A stretch of DNA of 37,522 nt from a virus. Below the pieces are notes generated by a model that was not told the DNA's origin, did not search any database, and saw only the letters and a list, made by a program, of their open reading frames with translations. Positions 25,603 to 31,698 of the stretch are shown in pieces. Each line of letters opens with the position of its first letter. The first letter of the stretch is position 1. Position numbers and translations under genes: made by a program. The stretch covers positions 1-37,522 of the IMG/VR virus record IMGVR_UViG_3300032245_000448; one strand, 5' to 3'.

Positions 25603-25807
25603 ATATTCGGAAGCTGGAAAAGGTTCAACAACAAAGCTTAAACAAAAGAAAGCTTATGATGAAAATTATGAGCGTATTTGGGGTAAGAAAGAAAATAAGC
25701 TTTATGAAGATAGATATTATGATTCTGATGAAACAACATCATGGGATGAAGACCGCATAGATATTATAGGTCTTAATGGAAATACAGGCGATCATTACAT
25801 TAAATGA
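25595..25807 (+). CDS. Small acidic/aromatic protein
   Basis: The 70-residue protein starts 'MSKYSEAGKGSTTKLKQKKAYDENYERIWG' and ends with 'DHYIK'. The 'AGKGS...YDENYERIWG' opening resembles small proteins found in many podo- and siphophages, but no function is established to my knowledge. It is hydrophilic, with no Cys and no membrane segment. It overlaps the HNH gene by eight bases and the next ORF by ATGA, so this is a tight cluster. Confidence 0.6.
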   Translation: MSKYSEAGKGSTTKLKQKKAYDENYERIWGKKENKLYEDRYYDSDETTSWDEDRIDIIGLNGNTGDHYIK

Positions 25808-25962
25808 TTGTTTATTCCGCTAAAAGAAGTCCTATTGGGCATGGATTGTTATTAAAAAGATGGTATAGAAAAAGAACTTTTGATAAAAATGCAAGATTAT
25901 CTCTTGACATGAAAAGATTAAGAAAGAAATGGTGGCACTTTAAAATTAGATGGGAAGTGTAA
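25804..25962 (+). CDS. Strongly basic 52-residue peptide
   Basis: This small ORF overlaps the preceding stop by ATGA and encodes 16 Lys/Arg against 3 acidic residues, with four Trp. It starts MIVYSAKRSPIGHGLLLKRW and ends with 'KKWWHFKIRWEV'. Cationic and aromatic, it could bind nucleic acid or membranes. It is the last rightward gene before the convergent junction. The tight coupling makes translation likely, but function is unknown and no relative is recognised. Confidence 0.5.
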   Translation: MIVYSAKRSPIGHGLLLKRWYRKRTFDKNARLSLDMKRLRKKWWHFKIRWEV

Positions 25963-26068
25963 AGTATGCTTTACATAAATATATGTATAAATTATTGATT
26001 TTTATATACATATTGGCATTTAATTTATAATTAAATTAAAAAAAGTAATATATATTACACAATAAAAA
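25963..26068. other. AT-rich convergent intergenic region with palindrome
   Basis: This stretch between the rightward and leftward operons is almost all A/T. It contains an imperfect inverted repeat around ATATGTATAAA and TTTATATACATA (about 25980-26012) and a perfect 14-bp palindrome GTAATATATATTAC at 26045-26058. No ORF of credible length is present. The pattern could be a binding site, an easily melted region, or simply filler between convergent genes. No promoter matched well. Confidence 0.5.
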
Positions 26069-26086
26069 AGGGGCAATTAAGCCCCT
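26069..26086 (-). terminator. Intrinsic terminator of the leftward operon
   Basis: AGGGGC/GCCCCT forms a 6-bp stem around AATTAA. On the minus strand it is followed by a TTTTTTATTG run, a strong rho-independent terminator for the leftward genes. On the plus strand it is followed only by CTTT, so rightward termination is weaker but possible. Confidence 0.8.
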
Positions 26087-26090
26087 CTTT

Positions 26091-26116
26091 AAAAGTTATA
26101 TTTTTGTATAACTTTT
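26091..26116 (-). terminator. Second hairpin overlapping the stop of the last leftward gene
   Basis: AAAAGTTATA at 26091-26100 pairs perfectly with TATAACTTTT at 26107-26116 around a 6-base loop. It is AT-only apart from one G-C, overlaps the TAA of the gene at 26116-26340 and precedes the stronger terminator. Together they form a double hairpin between convergent operons, likely active in both directions. Confidence 0.65.
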
Positions 26117-26340
26117 TAGAATGGTAAATCTGTTTTATCCTCTGATCCACCTTGTTTAGGTTGAGGTTCTCTCATAGTAAGCCAGCCATCAAAATTGACA
26201 GGGATTGATTCAATAAGAAGTGAAGTGCCGCCTTGTTTATTGCTCATTGCTACACCTACTTTTTGCCATCTAGCTTTTGTTTCGCCGTTAGCATTTTGAT
26301 ATTCGCCTGTTTTAGCGATTAGATCATGAGTTATTGCCAT
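26116..26340 (-). CDS. Small protein with SSB-like C-terminal tip
   Basis: The 74-residue protein starts 'MAITHDLIAKTGEYQNANGETKARWQKVGV' and ends with an acidic stretch closing in 'DKTDLPF'. That resembles the SSB C-tip (DDDIPF) that recruits SSB-binding partners. At 74 residues it is shorter than a full OB-fold SSB, and only part of a beta barrel could fit, so it is not a normal SSB. It lies downstream of the exonuclease in the recombination operon with an SD of AAAGGA type. A single-strand DNA or partner-docking role in recombination is plausible. Confidence 0.6.
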   Translation of the reverse strand: MAITHDLIAKTGEYQNANGETKARWQKVGVAMSNKQGGTSLLIESIPVNFDGWLTMREPQPKQGGSEDKTDLPF

Positions 26341-26977
26341 CTTGTTTTTCCTTTAAGTTATTTACGATAGTTTCAATTTCCTGAAGAAATAAGGTCACCT
26401 TATTTTCCATGTTTTTAATATATTCATCATCACGATAAATACGCTTTACGAATCCTTGTAAATGATCGGGCATTTCAGGATCAAAAGATACAAGGTCGCA
26501 AAATTCTCTTTCAGGCATACAAGCTAATTGCCACATCACCTGGTCATAATATTGTTCTAATTGTTTGCCACCCGTTAAAATATTATCTAAATGATTAGAT
26601 GGGTCAGGCACTTTTATTTCAATCAATGAATTAGTAGCATCAACAAGCCCATCAGGTGAACATTGAGCGCCTTCAATGGTAGGATGTAAAACAATGGCTA
26701 CTTGATCCACAAAAGTATTGTAGTGAACTTCATACCATGCCCTAGCCATAGGCTCTAAATCTATCCCTCGCTGCATGGCTGGCGATTTCCATGTATCCAA
26801 TTTGCGGTGCGTCAATCTTTCCCTTATAAGTTCATTCTTATATTTGCGCCTAGTTAAAGATTCGCCACCTCTACCTTCGGTTAAAAGATCAGCAACTCTT
26901 GATCCGCCAATCTTGCCTATTCTTAAAGCCATCCATTCGGGAGTGCCTTGCACTATATCTCTTATTATTCTATCCAT
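26324..26977 (-). CDS. YqaJ-type exonuclease (PD-(D/E)XK)
   Basis: The 217-residue protein is the 5'-3' double-strand exonuclease partner of a recombinase. It has 'GTPEWMALRIGKIGGSRVADLL' near 11-32, as in lambda-type exonuclease/YqaJ domains, Glu75 in 'GIDLEPMARAWYE', Asp109 in 'CSPDGLVD', and Glu120-x-Lys122 in 'LIEIKVPDP', the catalytic core. It overlaps the next leftward gene by 17 bases. It works with the ERF protein upstream: the nuclease makes single-stranded tails that ERF anneals. Confidence 0.93.
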   Translation of the reverse strand: MDRIIRDIVQGTPEWMALRIGKIGGSRVADLLTEGRGGESLTRRKYKNELIRERLTHRKLDTWKSPAMQRGIDLEPMARAWYEVHYNTFVDQVAIVLHPTIEGAQCSPDGLVDATNSLIEIKVPDPSNHLDNILTGGKQLEQYYDQVMWQLACMPEREFCDLVSFDPEMPDHLQGFVKRIYRDDEYIKNMENKVTLFLQEIETIVNNLKEKQDGNNS

Positions 26978-27407
26978 TTAATTTTAAGTTCCTATAAGTT
27001 ACACCATCGTGCCATTGTTGGTCGGTTGATTTTTCATAAAGCTCAATTACTTTTTCGGGATAAAGTAATAAAGGCTTTTGATCTTTGAAACAAAATGCAT
27101 AAAGCAAAGGACATTCTTTTGAATCAAACCATTCTAAAAAATGCGGCATTAGTTTAATTTCGCTTGCCTTTATATTAGCCGTTCCTTTTACCATTATTAA
27201 TCCAGCAACACCTTTATTATTAATATAGTAATCAGGAAGATTTCTAATTAAAGGATTAAGATTATAAAAGTTAGGAATTGGATCATTCTTTTCATCAAAG
27301 CCTAATCTTCTATAAAAGTAGCCTTTAGAATCACAATAAGCTTCAAACAACACTTCAGCTATATTAACGACATTATTTCTTTCCCTATATGAATAAGCCC
27401 CATTCAT
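26970..27407 (-). CDS. PD-(D/E)XK-like putative nuclease
   Basis: The 145-residue protein contains 'VLFEAYCDSKGYFYRRLGFDEKNDPIPNFYNL', then 'RNLPDYYINNKGVAGLIMVKGT' near residues 55-76. This resembles a restriction-endonuclease core in which PD and a following ExK would be expected. Here the residue two before the Lys is Met (IMVKG), so the usual acidic ligand is missing at that place. The central 'FLEWFDSKECPLLYAFCFKDQKPLL' is typical of such phage proteins. It lies between a 57-residue gene and the YqaJ exonuclease. A DNA-binding or inactive nuclease role is possible. Confidence 0.5.
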   Translation of the reverse strand: MNGAYSYRERNNVVNIAEVLFEAYCDSKGYFYRRLGFDEKNDPIPNFYNLNPLIRNLPDYYINNKGVAGLIMVKGTANIKASEIKLMPHFLEWFDSKECPLLYAFCFKDQKPLLLYPEKVIELYEKSTDQQWHDGVTYRNLKLNG

Positions 27408-27577
27408 AGTCTTGGGCTTTGAATTTTGCCATATAAAGGTGCTAGGATATATTTATCGCCTAGCTCTCTTTTAAGCATCTCTATTCTTGTTTTACGGGCT
27501 TCTAGCGCCATTAATTCTTGATCTGAATAAGGTAGGGTCACTCCGTAAAAATTACTGTTTCTCAAGCCTTGTATCAT
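27404..27577 (-). CDS. 57-residue protein in the recombination operon
   Basis: This ORF (M-I-Q-G-L-R-N-S start) overlaps the ERF stop by ATGA at one end and the next start by ATGA at the other. Both couplings are exact, which argues strongly for a real gene. The middle is a charged helix with 'DQELMALEARKTRIEMLKREL' character. No family recognised; no membrane segment or Cys. It may assist the ERF/YqaJ system. Confidence 0.7.
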   Translation of the reverse strand: MIQGLRNSNFYGVTLPYSDQELMALEARKTRIEMLKRELGDKYILAPLYGKIQSPRL

Positions 27578-28119
27578 GATAATTCCGCCTTCCTTTTATC
27601 TTTAGCTTCAATTACTAATTTAGATAATGTTCTATCATTCTTAACTTCACCCATGACAAAATTATAATTAGCCTGGAGCGCTTCTAATGATTCTGAATGA
27701 CTAATTCTTTGAAGATAATCTGCTGCATTAAGAGCTGCGGATTGACCATCATCATCATCTGCATATAAGGCACAAAGACTAGATATAGAATATCTGCGAA
27801 TATATGAGATTGCTGATCCTAGACCTTGAGGGTCTTGCTTTTGAATAGGACAGACGGCAGTATCCTCGATCCACTCCCCTGAACTATGGATTAAACGAGT
27901 TGTTAAATGGAGTTTATTGTCGTCTGAAGGGCTTAATGATTGAAGAATAGCAATGCCATTATCATTGAGTGGCTTTTTAACCGCTTCAATCACAGAATTA
28001 ATGTTGGCGTATTTAGATTTAAAGTGAGGATTGGTAGAATCTTTAGCGGCAAATTTAATTTCTTTTTGCGCTGATACTAAAGCTTCAGCAATCTGTTTGA
28101 TGCTGTCAGAAGTTTTCAT
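27574..28119 (-). CDS. erf: ERF-family single-strand annealing protein
   Basis: The 181-residue protein anneals single-stranded DNA in phage recombination. It shows the ERF opening 'IAEALVSAQKEIKFAAKDSTNPHFKSKYANINSVIEAVK' at about 10-48 and 'LGSAISYIRRYSISSLCALYADDDDG' near 100-125, both typical of the family. It is shorter than P22 Erf, lacking much of the C-terminal part. An SD (AAGGATAAGATAAG) precedes it. It is the operon's recombinase, encoded upstream of the YqaJ exonuclease. Confidence 0.93.
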   Translation of the reverse strand: MKTSDSIKQIAEALVSAQKEIKFAAKDSTNPHFKSKYANINSVIEAVKKPLNDNGIAILQSLSPSDDNKLHLTTRLIHSSGEWIEDTAVCPIQKQDPQGLGSAISYIRRYSISSLCALYADDDDGQSAALNAADYLQRISHSESLEALQANYNFVMGEVKNDRTLSKLVIEAKDKRKAELS

Positions 28120-28144
28120 CTTATCTTATCCTTAAAAAGTTTCG

Positions 28145-28549
28145 TTATATTACATTAGATATTGTATCGTTATAAGCCCATTTAGCAAAGCTATTTGTTT
28201 CATAGTTTTCAGCAACAAATTTTGCTATTGCTTTAATTTCCGCATCATAAACATCTTTAATGCGACCTAGTTTATCGTCTTTAGAATCATAAAGAATATT
28301 CTTTACTTTATTTTGAACTTCAACTTCATCATAAAAATCAGAAAAGACATCCGCATTAAAAGCTATATGATATTCGATGAGTTCTTGTAAAGATATATGA
28401 GGTTCTAAATCTAGGAAATCAGGATCAGGATTCATCATAGTTTGAATATGAATCTTGTGTGCCATATCTCGTTGCTGGTCAGACATTTTTGCCCCCGTAA
28501 CTTGTTGATTCACCGCTATTTTATCTTTATCTTGTTGATTTGGCAACAT
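28145..28549 (-). CDS. Hypothetical acidic protein upstream of ERF
   Basis: The 134-residue protein has a Gln-rich, hydrophilic N-terminus (MLPNQQDKDKIAVNQQVTG), then an acidic helical part with 'LQELIEYHIAFNADVFSDFYDEVEVQNKVK' and 'EIKAIAKFVAEN'. No membrane segment, Cys or catalytic motif is visible. The start has an SD (GGAG) overlapping the stop of the upstream gene, so coupling is likely. It could be a DNA-metabolism accessory protein judging only from operon position. Confidence 0.6.
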   Translation of the reverse strand: MLPNQQDKDKIAVNQQVTGAKMSDQQRDMAHKIHIQTMMNPDPDFLDLEPHISLQELIEYHIAFNADVFSDFYDEVEVQNKVKNILYDSKDDKLGRIKDVYDAEIKAIAKFVAENYETNSFAKWAYNDTISNVI

Positions 28550-28554
28550 ATTTA

Positions 28555-28890
28555 TTACTCCACAAATTTTTTGGTTATTTTAGTCCATTTAGAATCAATT
28601 ACTTGATTAAAAGCATATTCATCTAATTGAGCGCCATCATAAACTTCATCTTCAAGAGCTTCAATAGCTTTAGTGTCATCAGAATTATGCCAAATATCAA
28701 AAAATTTATCTGAAATAATTGAAGCTGATTTATCGCCCCAAATAAGACCGCCATATTTAATATCAATAAATTCACAATGAAAAGGATCGGTTATTTGATC
28801 GACTAACCAAAATAAATCTTCAGGTTGTTTATAAACAAACATACCTACTATTTGTTGGTCTTCAATTAATCTAACTAATGCGGTAGCCAT
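28555..28890 (-). CDS. Hypothetical protein of leftward operon
   Basis: The 111-residue, acidic protein includes 'IEDQQIVGMFVYKQPEDLFWLVDQITDPFHCEFIDIKYGG' and 'FNQVIDSKWTKITKKFVE'. It has no signal peptide or membrane segment. The SD is weak: the ATG follows the TAAT of the 36-residue membrane peptide, so translation is probably coupled to it. No family is recognised. Early expression in the recombination operon is likely. Confidence 0.6.
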   Translation of the reverse strand: MATALVRLIEDQQIVGMFVYKQPEDLFWLVDQITDPFHCEFIDIKYGGLIWGDKSASIISDKFFDIWHNSDDTKAIEALEDEVYDGAQLDEYAFNQVIDSKWTKITKKFVE

Positions 28891-28891
28891 A

Positions 28892-29002
28892 TTATTTACC
28901 CAACCAATCCATAACTGCTGGAGTTAAAATATATAAACAGATTGCAAACCAAGCCCAAAATGCCGTTGCAAATATACATCCTAAAATTAAATCTTTTTTC
29001 AT
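28892..29002 (-). CDS. 36-residue single-pass membrane peptide
   Basis: This short ORF encodes a Lys-rich start (MKKDLIL), a hydrophobic stretch with four Trp/Phe clusters ('FATAFWAWFAICLYILTP') and a short tail. An SD (AAGGATAAGAAAAG) sits about 9 bases before the ATG. It ends right before the next gene (TAATATG). The segment is long enough to cross a membrane once. No signal-peptidase site is evident, and its function is unknown. Confidence 0.6.
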   Translation of the reverse strand: MKKDLILGCIFATAFWAWFAICLYILTPAVMDWLGK

Positions 29003-29018
29003 CTTTTCTTATCCTTTC

Positions 29019-29270
29019 TTATTCAATATCTGATTTATATGGATCAATAGAACTTTGCACATATTCCCAGGTGTTACTTTTGTCATTGTGCTTGAGTTTT
29101 GAATTGGGCGCAACAAATTCGTATTTGTCTTGCATATAGTTATATTTAAGTTTGGCATCTTTAGGTGCATAATGCCATTCTTTTTGAACCCAATTGTATC
29201 GAAGTTTTGGTGATTCACCCCCGACCGCTAGGATCGGGAGTGCTATTAATAGTGCGGTTAATAGTTTCAT
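29019..29270 (-). CDS. Exported protein with three ~17-residue repeats
   Basis: The 83-residue protein starts at ATG 29270, for which GGAG lies 9 bases upstream; an in-frame GTG at 29285 is less likely. It begins with a typical Sec signal (MKLLTALLIALPILAVGG) with no lipobox Cys. The mature part carries three imperfect repeats of the type KLxYNxxxxxWxYxxP, at about residues 22-38, 39-55 and 56-71. It probably acts in the periplasm or on the cell surface, for example in superinfection exclusion, but the sequence does not show that. Confidence 0.65.
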   Translation of the reverse strand: MKLLTALLIALPILAVGGESPKLRYNWVQKEWHYAPKDAKLKYNYMQDKYEFVAPNSKLKHNDKSNTWEYVQSSIDPYKSDIE

Positions 29271-29271
29271 A

Positions 29272-29469
29272 TTATCTAACTCCACAAGTTCTAGTTAAAT
29301 TTGGATATTGAGCTTGACTAAAAAATTTAGCTTTATGAGCTGAATGACCATTAGATGTTCCGCCACAACGACATCTAAAAAATAAAAATCCTGATTCGCT
29401 TATGTAAGCTGGGTGAAGTTTATTGCCATAACCTATTCTTGCTACGCCTTCTTGTATTGTATTTTCCAT
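29272..29469 (-). CDS. Small Cys-containing protein at the start of the leftward operon
   Basis: Translation probably starts at ATG 29469, preceded by an AAGGAAACTAAA SD, giving 65 residues (MENTIQEGVARIGYGNKL...). A longer version reading from 29538 would begin inside the promoter region and is unlikely. It contains 'FLFFRCRCGGTSNGHSAHKAKFFSQ' and a third Cys in 'RTCGVR', which could bind zinc. It is the first gene behind the leftward promoter. No family recognised; a regulatory role is possible. Confidence 0.6.
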   Translation of the reverse strand: MENTIQEGVARIGYGNKLHPAYISESGFLFFRCRCGGTSNGHSAHKAKFFSQAQYPNLTRTCGVR

Positions 29470-29500
29470 TTTAGTTTCCTTATAGTTTCTTGTTAAAAAT

Positions 29501-29519
29501 GTGTTGCTAGGTGTTACTA
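29501..29519. repeat. Direct repeat GTGTTgCTA / GTGTTaCTA at the divergent promoters
   Basis: GTGTTGCTA at 29501-29509 is repeated as GTGTTACTA at 29511-29519, one mismatch, one helical turn (10 bp) apart. The repeats overlap the -35 of the rightward promoter and the start site of the leftward one. A related inverted pair GTGTT...AACAC occurs at 29934-29948. This looks like operator half-sites. Confidence 0.55.
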
Positions 29520-29531
29520 TATACTTATAAA
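29504..29531 (+). promoter_or_regulatory. Candidate rightward promoter
   Basis: A TTGCTA (29504-29509), 16-base spacer and TATAAA (29526-29531) make a fair sigma-70-type promoter facing right, upstream of the VRR-NUC gene. Its start would fall near 29538, so the leader to the ATG at 29564 is only about 25 bases. It overlaps the leftward promoter face to face. Confidence 0.5.
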
Positions 29532-29543
29532 TAATCATGTCAA
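29516..29543 (-). promoter_or_regulatory. Leftward promoter of the recombination operon
   Basis: On the minus strand TTGACA (29543-29538), a 16-base spacer and TATAGT (29521-29516) form a near-consensus sigma-70 promoter. It lies about 45 bases ahead of the leftward start at 29469 and would drive the whole 29469-26116 operon. Its spacer overlaps the -10 of the rightward promoter, so the two cannot be occupied at once. Confidence 0.8.
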
Positions 29544-29563
29544 ACTTTTTTTAAAAATATTTT

Positions 29564-29920
29564 ATGAAGAATAATGAACACCTGGCACAGTCTTTGCTTA
29601 TACAATGGTTTAGGCTTCAATATCCTTTATTTGCTAAATGCCTATTTGCCATACCTAATGGGGGCGCTAGACATATAGGAACGGCTATTAAATTAAAACA
29701 AGAAGGGGTGATCGCAGGGGTAGCAGATTTGTTCCTTATGATTCCAGCAAAAGGGCTTCATGGGCTATTTTTAGAGATGAAAAAGGATAAAAGTGCAAAA
29801 TTACAACAAAATCAAATAGACTTCTTAAATTTAGCAGAATCAATGGGTTATGCGGCTGAAGTGGCATACGGATTTGAAGAAGCACAAGAAATAATCCAAA
29901 AATACTTGCAAAAGGTTTAG
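29564..29920 (+). CDS. VRR-NUC domain nuclease
   Basis: The 118-residue protein is a stand-alone VRR-NUC nuclease of the PD-(D/E)XK superfamily, common in phages and proposed to resolve or process branched DNA. It shows 'FAIPNGGARH' near 28-37, Asp55 in 'GVADLFLMIP', and the Glu71-x-Lys73 pair in 'GLFLEMKKDKSAKLQQNQIDFL', ending with an alpha helix. No clear SD is seen before the ATG (AAAAATATTTT), so it may have a weak or nearly leaderless start. It heads the rightward early block. Confidence 0.88.
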   Translation: MKNNEHLAQSLLIQWFRLQYPLFAKCLFAIPNGGARHIGTAIKLKQEGVIAGVADLFLMIPAKGLHGLFLEMKKDKSAKLQQNQIDFLNLAESMGYAAEVAYGFEEAQEIIQKYLQKV

Positions 29921-29935
29921 TTTTCGTTTTATAGT
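29906..29935 (+). promoter_or_regulatory. Candidate promoter for the replication gene
   Basis: TTGCAA (29906-29911), an 18-base spacer and TATAGT (29930-29935) precede the DUF1376 gene, partly within the VRR-NUC 3' end. The -10 is the same hexamer as in the leftward promoter and is followed at once by the GTGTT...AACAC inverted repeat. Confidence 0.5.
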
Positions 29936-29948
29936 GTTATCACAACAC
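29934..29948. repeat. Inverted repeat GTGTT-5-AACAC (operator-like)
   Basis: GTGTTATCACAACAC has 5-bp inverted arms around a 5-base centre and overlaps the 3' end of a candidate -10. The half-site GTGTT/AACAC is shared with the direct repeat at the divergent promoter (29501-29519). A common regulator is inferred, though none was recognised in the window. Confidence 0.5.
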
Positions 29949-29969
29949 AAGATAATAGGAAGGAAACTA

Positions 29970-30620
29970 ATGCATTATTATCAACATAACATATCAGACT
30001 ACAGGGCAGATACAGGGCATTTAACTCTGCTTGAGCATGGTTGTTATCATCAATTGTTAGATCAATATTATCTAAATGAAGAACCATTGCCTTTAGATAT
30101 AAACAAAATATTTCGATTACTTACGGCGAGGACACAAGATGAAAAAGATGCTATTAAAAATGTGCTTAAAGATTTCTTTATTGAAACTGAAGCTGGTTTT
30201 ATTCAAAGACGGGCTGATGACGAGATTAAGTTCTATCATGATCGTGTAGATCAAGCTGCATTGGCAGGGCGTAAGAGTGCCGAAAAACGGGCGAATTCCA
30301 ACGGGCGTTCAACGATCGTTCAACGGGCGTTCAACCAACTAATAACTAATAACCAAGAACCAATAACTAATAACCAAATAGATATATTGTCCGATTTCGA
30401 TATATTTTGGAAAGAGTATCCAAAAAAAGTCGGTAAAGAAGCAGCTCGTAAATCTTGGAATAAGATAAGACCTAATTTACAAGATGTTCTCAAAACTTTA
30501 GCTTGGCAAAAGGAAAGCAAGCAATGGTTTGAGAAGGGTGGACAGTTCATTCCTAATGCTAGCACTTATTTAAATCAGCATAGATTCTTGGATGAGCCGT
30601 CTGTATCAGTAACATTTTAG
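29970..30620 (+). CDS. DUF1376 replication initiator-like protein
   Basis: The start at ATG 29970 follows a strong SD (AGGAAGGAAACTA) and gives 216 residues; the frame extends to 29934 without an SD. The N-terminal DUF1376/YdaU domain reads 'YYQHNISDYRADTGHLTLLEHGCYHQLLDQYYLNEEPLP'. A Asn/Gln-rich linker near 120-140 is followed by 'FDIFWKEYPKKVGKEAARKSWNKI' and 'FIPNASTYLNQHRFLDEP', a C-terminal part common in phage and plasmid primosomal proteins. The protein probably loads onto the phage origin. The linker DNA (about 30310-30375) holds repeats of 'aacgggcg' and 'taactaataacca', possibly an initiator-binding origin, as lambda O has its origin within its own gene. Confidence 0.8.
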   Translation: MHYYQHNISDYRADTGHLTLLEHGCYHQLLDQYYLNEEPLPLDINKIFRLLTARTQDEKDAIKNVLKDFFIETEAGFIQRRADDEIKFYHDRVDQAALAGRKSAEKRANSNGRSTIVQRAFNQLITNNQEPITNNQIDILSDFDIFWKEYPKKVGKEAARKSWNKIRPNLQDVLKTLAWQKESKQWFEKGGQFIPNASTYLNQHRFLDEPSVSVTF

Positions 30621-30628
30621 GAAGAAAG

Positions 30629-30982
30629 ATGCTAAATGAAATCTTATGTTTATCAGCAATTATGTTTGGTGAAGCAAGGGGTGAAAGCGATATTGGCAAA
30701 GTTGCAGTTGCTTATACTGCAATTAATCGCAAAGCCGATCCAAATTATCCGAAAAATATTTGTGAAATAATGCGGCAGCCTGCCCAATACCAATTTTTGG
30801 ATTACGGCATGCCAACTCAAACACAAATAGCTTATTTAGAACCGCTTGCAAAAGCGATTTTAGAAAGAAGGGTAGATGATCCAACCAGGGGCGCTAAATG
30901 GTATCACACCAGGAAAGTCAAACCTATTTGGGCTAAACAAAAAGATATTAAGATTGCTTTAGGCAATCACATTTTTTATTAA
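30629..30982 (+). CDS. SleB-like cell wall hydrolase
   Basis: The 117-residue protein matches the Hydrolase_2/SleB family, which cleaves peptidoglycan. It has 'IMFGEARGESDIGKVAVAYTAINR' at 11-34 with the expected catalytic Glu in GEARGE, 'YPKNICEIMRQPAQYQF', and 'GAKWYHTRKVKPIWAKQKDIKIALGNHIFY' at the end. It has no signal peptide, so export would need a holin or other route. It sits among early genes rather than with the holin/lysozyme pair, so the phage has two different wall-degrading enzymes. The SD (AGGAAGAAAG) is good. Confidence 0.88.
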   Translation: MLNEILCLSAIMFGEARGESDIGKVAVAYTAINRKADPNYPKNICEIMRQPAQYQFLDYGMPTQTQIAYLEPLAKAILERRVDDPTRGAKWYHTRKVKPIWAKQKDIKIALGNHIFY

Positions 30983-30998
30983 CAATAAAGGAAAAGAC

Positions 30999-31268
30999 AT
31001 GACAAAAGAAAATACAATGCCAGCATTAGAAACATGGGTTCGTCAGTTAAATGGCGAACTCAATGTTCAAGAGGTGGCTAAAACTAAACCAGCAGCCTTG
31101 CCTGATATAGTAGCTCCCTATGCAGTATTTATAAGAATGTTTGATAAAGTAGGTCTTTGTGCAGCTACAAATAAAAGACGCGCTAGTCGATGCAATGTAG
31201 AATTTATATTTGATGCTAATACTAGAAAACTTAAAGATGTAAGAATGATTAATCAAGATGAAGAATAA
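30999..31268 (+). CDS. Hypothetical protein
   Basis: The 89-residue protein has an SD (AAGGAAAAGAC). It starts with a polar N-terminus (MTKENTMPALETWVRQLNG) and shows 'VRQLNGELNVQEVAK' helix features, then 'AVFIRMFDKVGLCAATNKRRASRCNVEFIFD'. The two Cys and basic patch may matter, but no family is recognised. It overlaps the next start by 11 bases. Expression is likely as part of the middle gene block. Confidence 0.55.
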   Translation: MTKENTMPALETWVRQLNGELNVQEVAKTKPAALPDIVAPYAVFIRMFDKVGLCAATNKRRASRCNVEFIFDANTRKLKDVRMINQDEE

Positions 31269-31476
31269 AGAACCAAATACTAAAGAATGGCTTTTAAAAG
31301 TTCATAGACAAACTCAATTTGATCTTGAATATAGAAAACAATTAGCTCAAGATGTAAGTCAGCTTGTTGAAGCTTTAGATTGGATGGTAGAAGGATTAAC
31401 CCAGGGCGATCCTAGATTTGATGAAATACCTTGTGTTAGAAATGCAAAAGTAATATTAGAAAAACTAAAAGGATAA
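31258..31476 (+). CDS. Hypothetical helical protein
   Basis: The 72-residue protein is charged and largely helical ('WLLKVHRQTQFDLEYRKQLAQDVSQLVEALDWMVEGL'), ends 'AKVILEKLKG', and has one Cys. It starts 11 bases inside the preceding gene and is followed by the next after three bases. No membrane segment and no motif; function unknown. Confidence 0.5.
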   Translation: MKNKEPNTKEWLLKVHRQTQFDLEYRKQLAQDVSQLVEALDWMVEGLTQGDPRFDEIPCVRNAKVILEKLKG

Positions 31477-31479
31477 GAT

Positions 31480-31698
31480 ATGGAAACTAAAGCTTGGTTA
31501 ATAGAAGAATTTGATAAAGATAATAATCTTGTATGGAAAATGATTTCATTCTTTGAACCTGATTCACTTGAATGGATGAAAGACCTTAAAGGAAAAAAGC
31601 ATAATTTAGTAATATCAGAACTTGGAGTTAAAAATTCTAAAACAATTAACAATATTGAGAAAAAATATGACTCTAGCAAATTTGTGGTTGGTCTTTAA
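31480..31698 (+). CDS. Hypothetical protein
   Basis: The 72-residue protein 'METKAWLIEEFDKDNNLVWKMISFFEPDSLEWMKDLKG...' has an SD (AAAAGGATAAGAT). It is hydrophilic with one Trp-rich helix, without Cys or membrane segment. Its last 32 bases overlap the ATG of a small membrane peptide at 31667. Function unknown. Confidence 0.5.
   Translation: METKAWLIEEFDKDNNLVWKMISFFEPDSLEWMKDLKGKKHNLVISELGVKNSKTINNIEKKYDSSKFVVGL

Noticed and set aside
26775-26981. 68-residue plus-strand ORF opposite YqaJ
   Set aside because: The minus-strand exonuclease has full catalytic motifs here, and the plus ORF has no support.
29009-29218. 69-residue minus-strand ORF overlapping the exported repeat protein in another frame
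   Set aside because: The other frame has a signal peptide, SD and repeats, so this one is a shadow.
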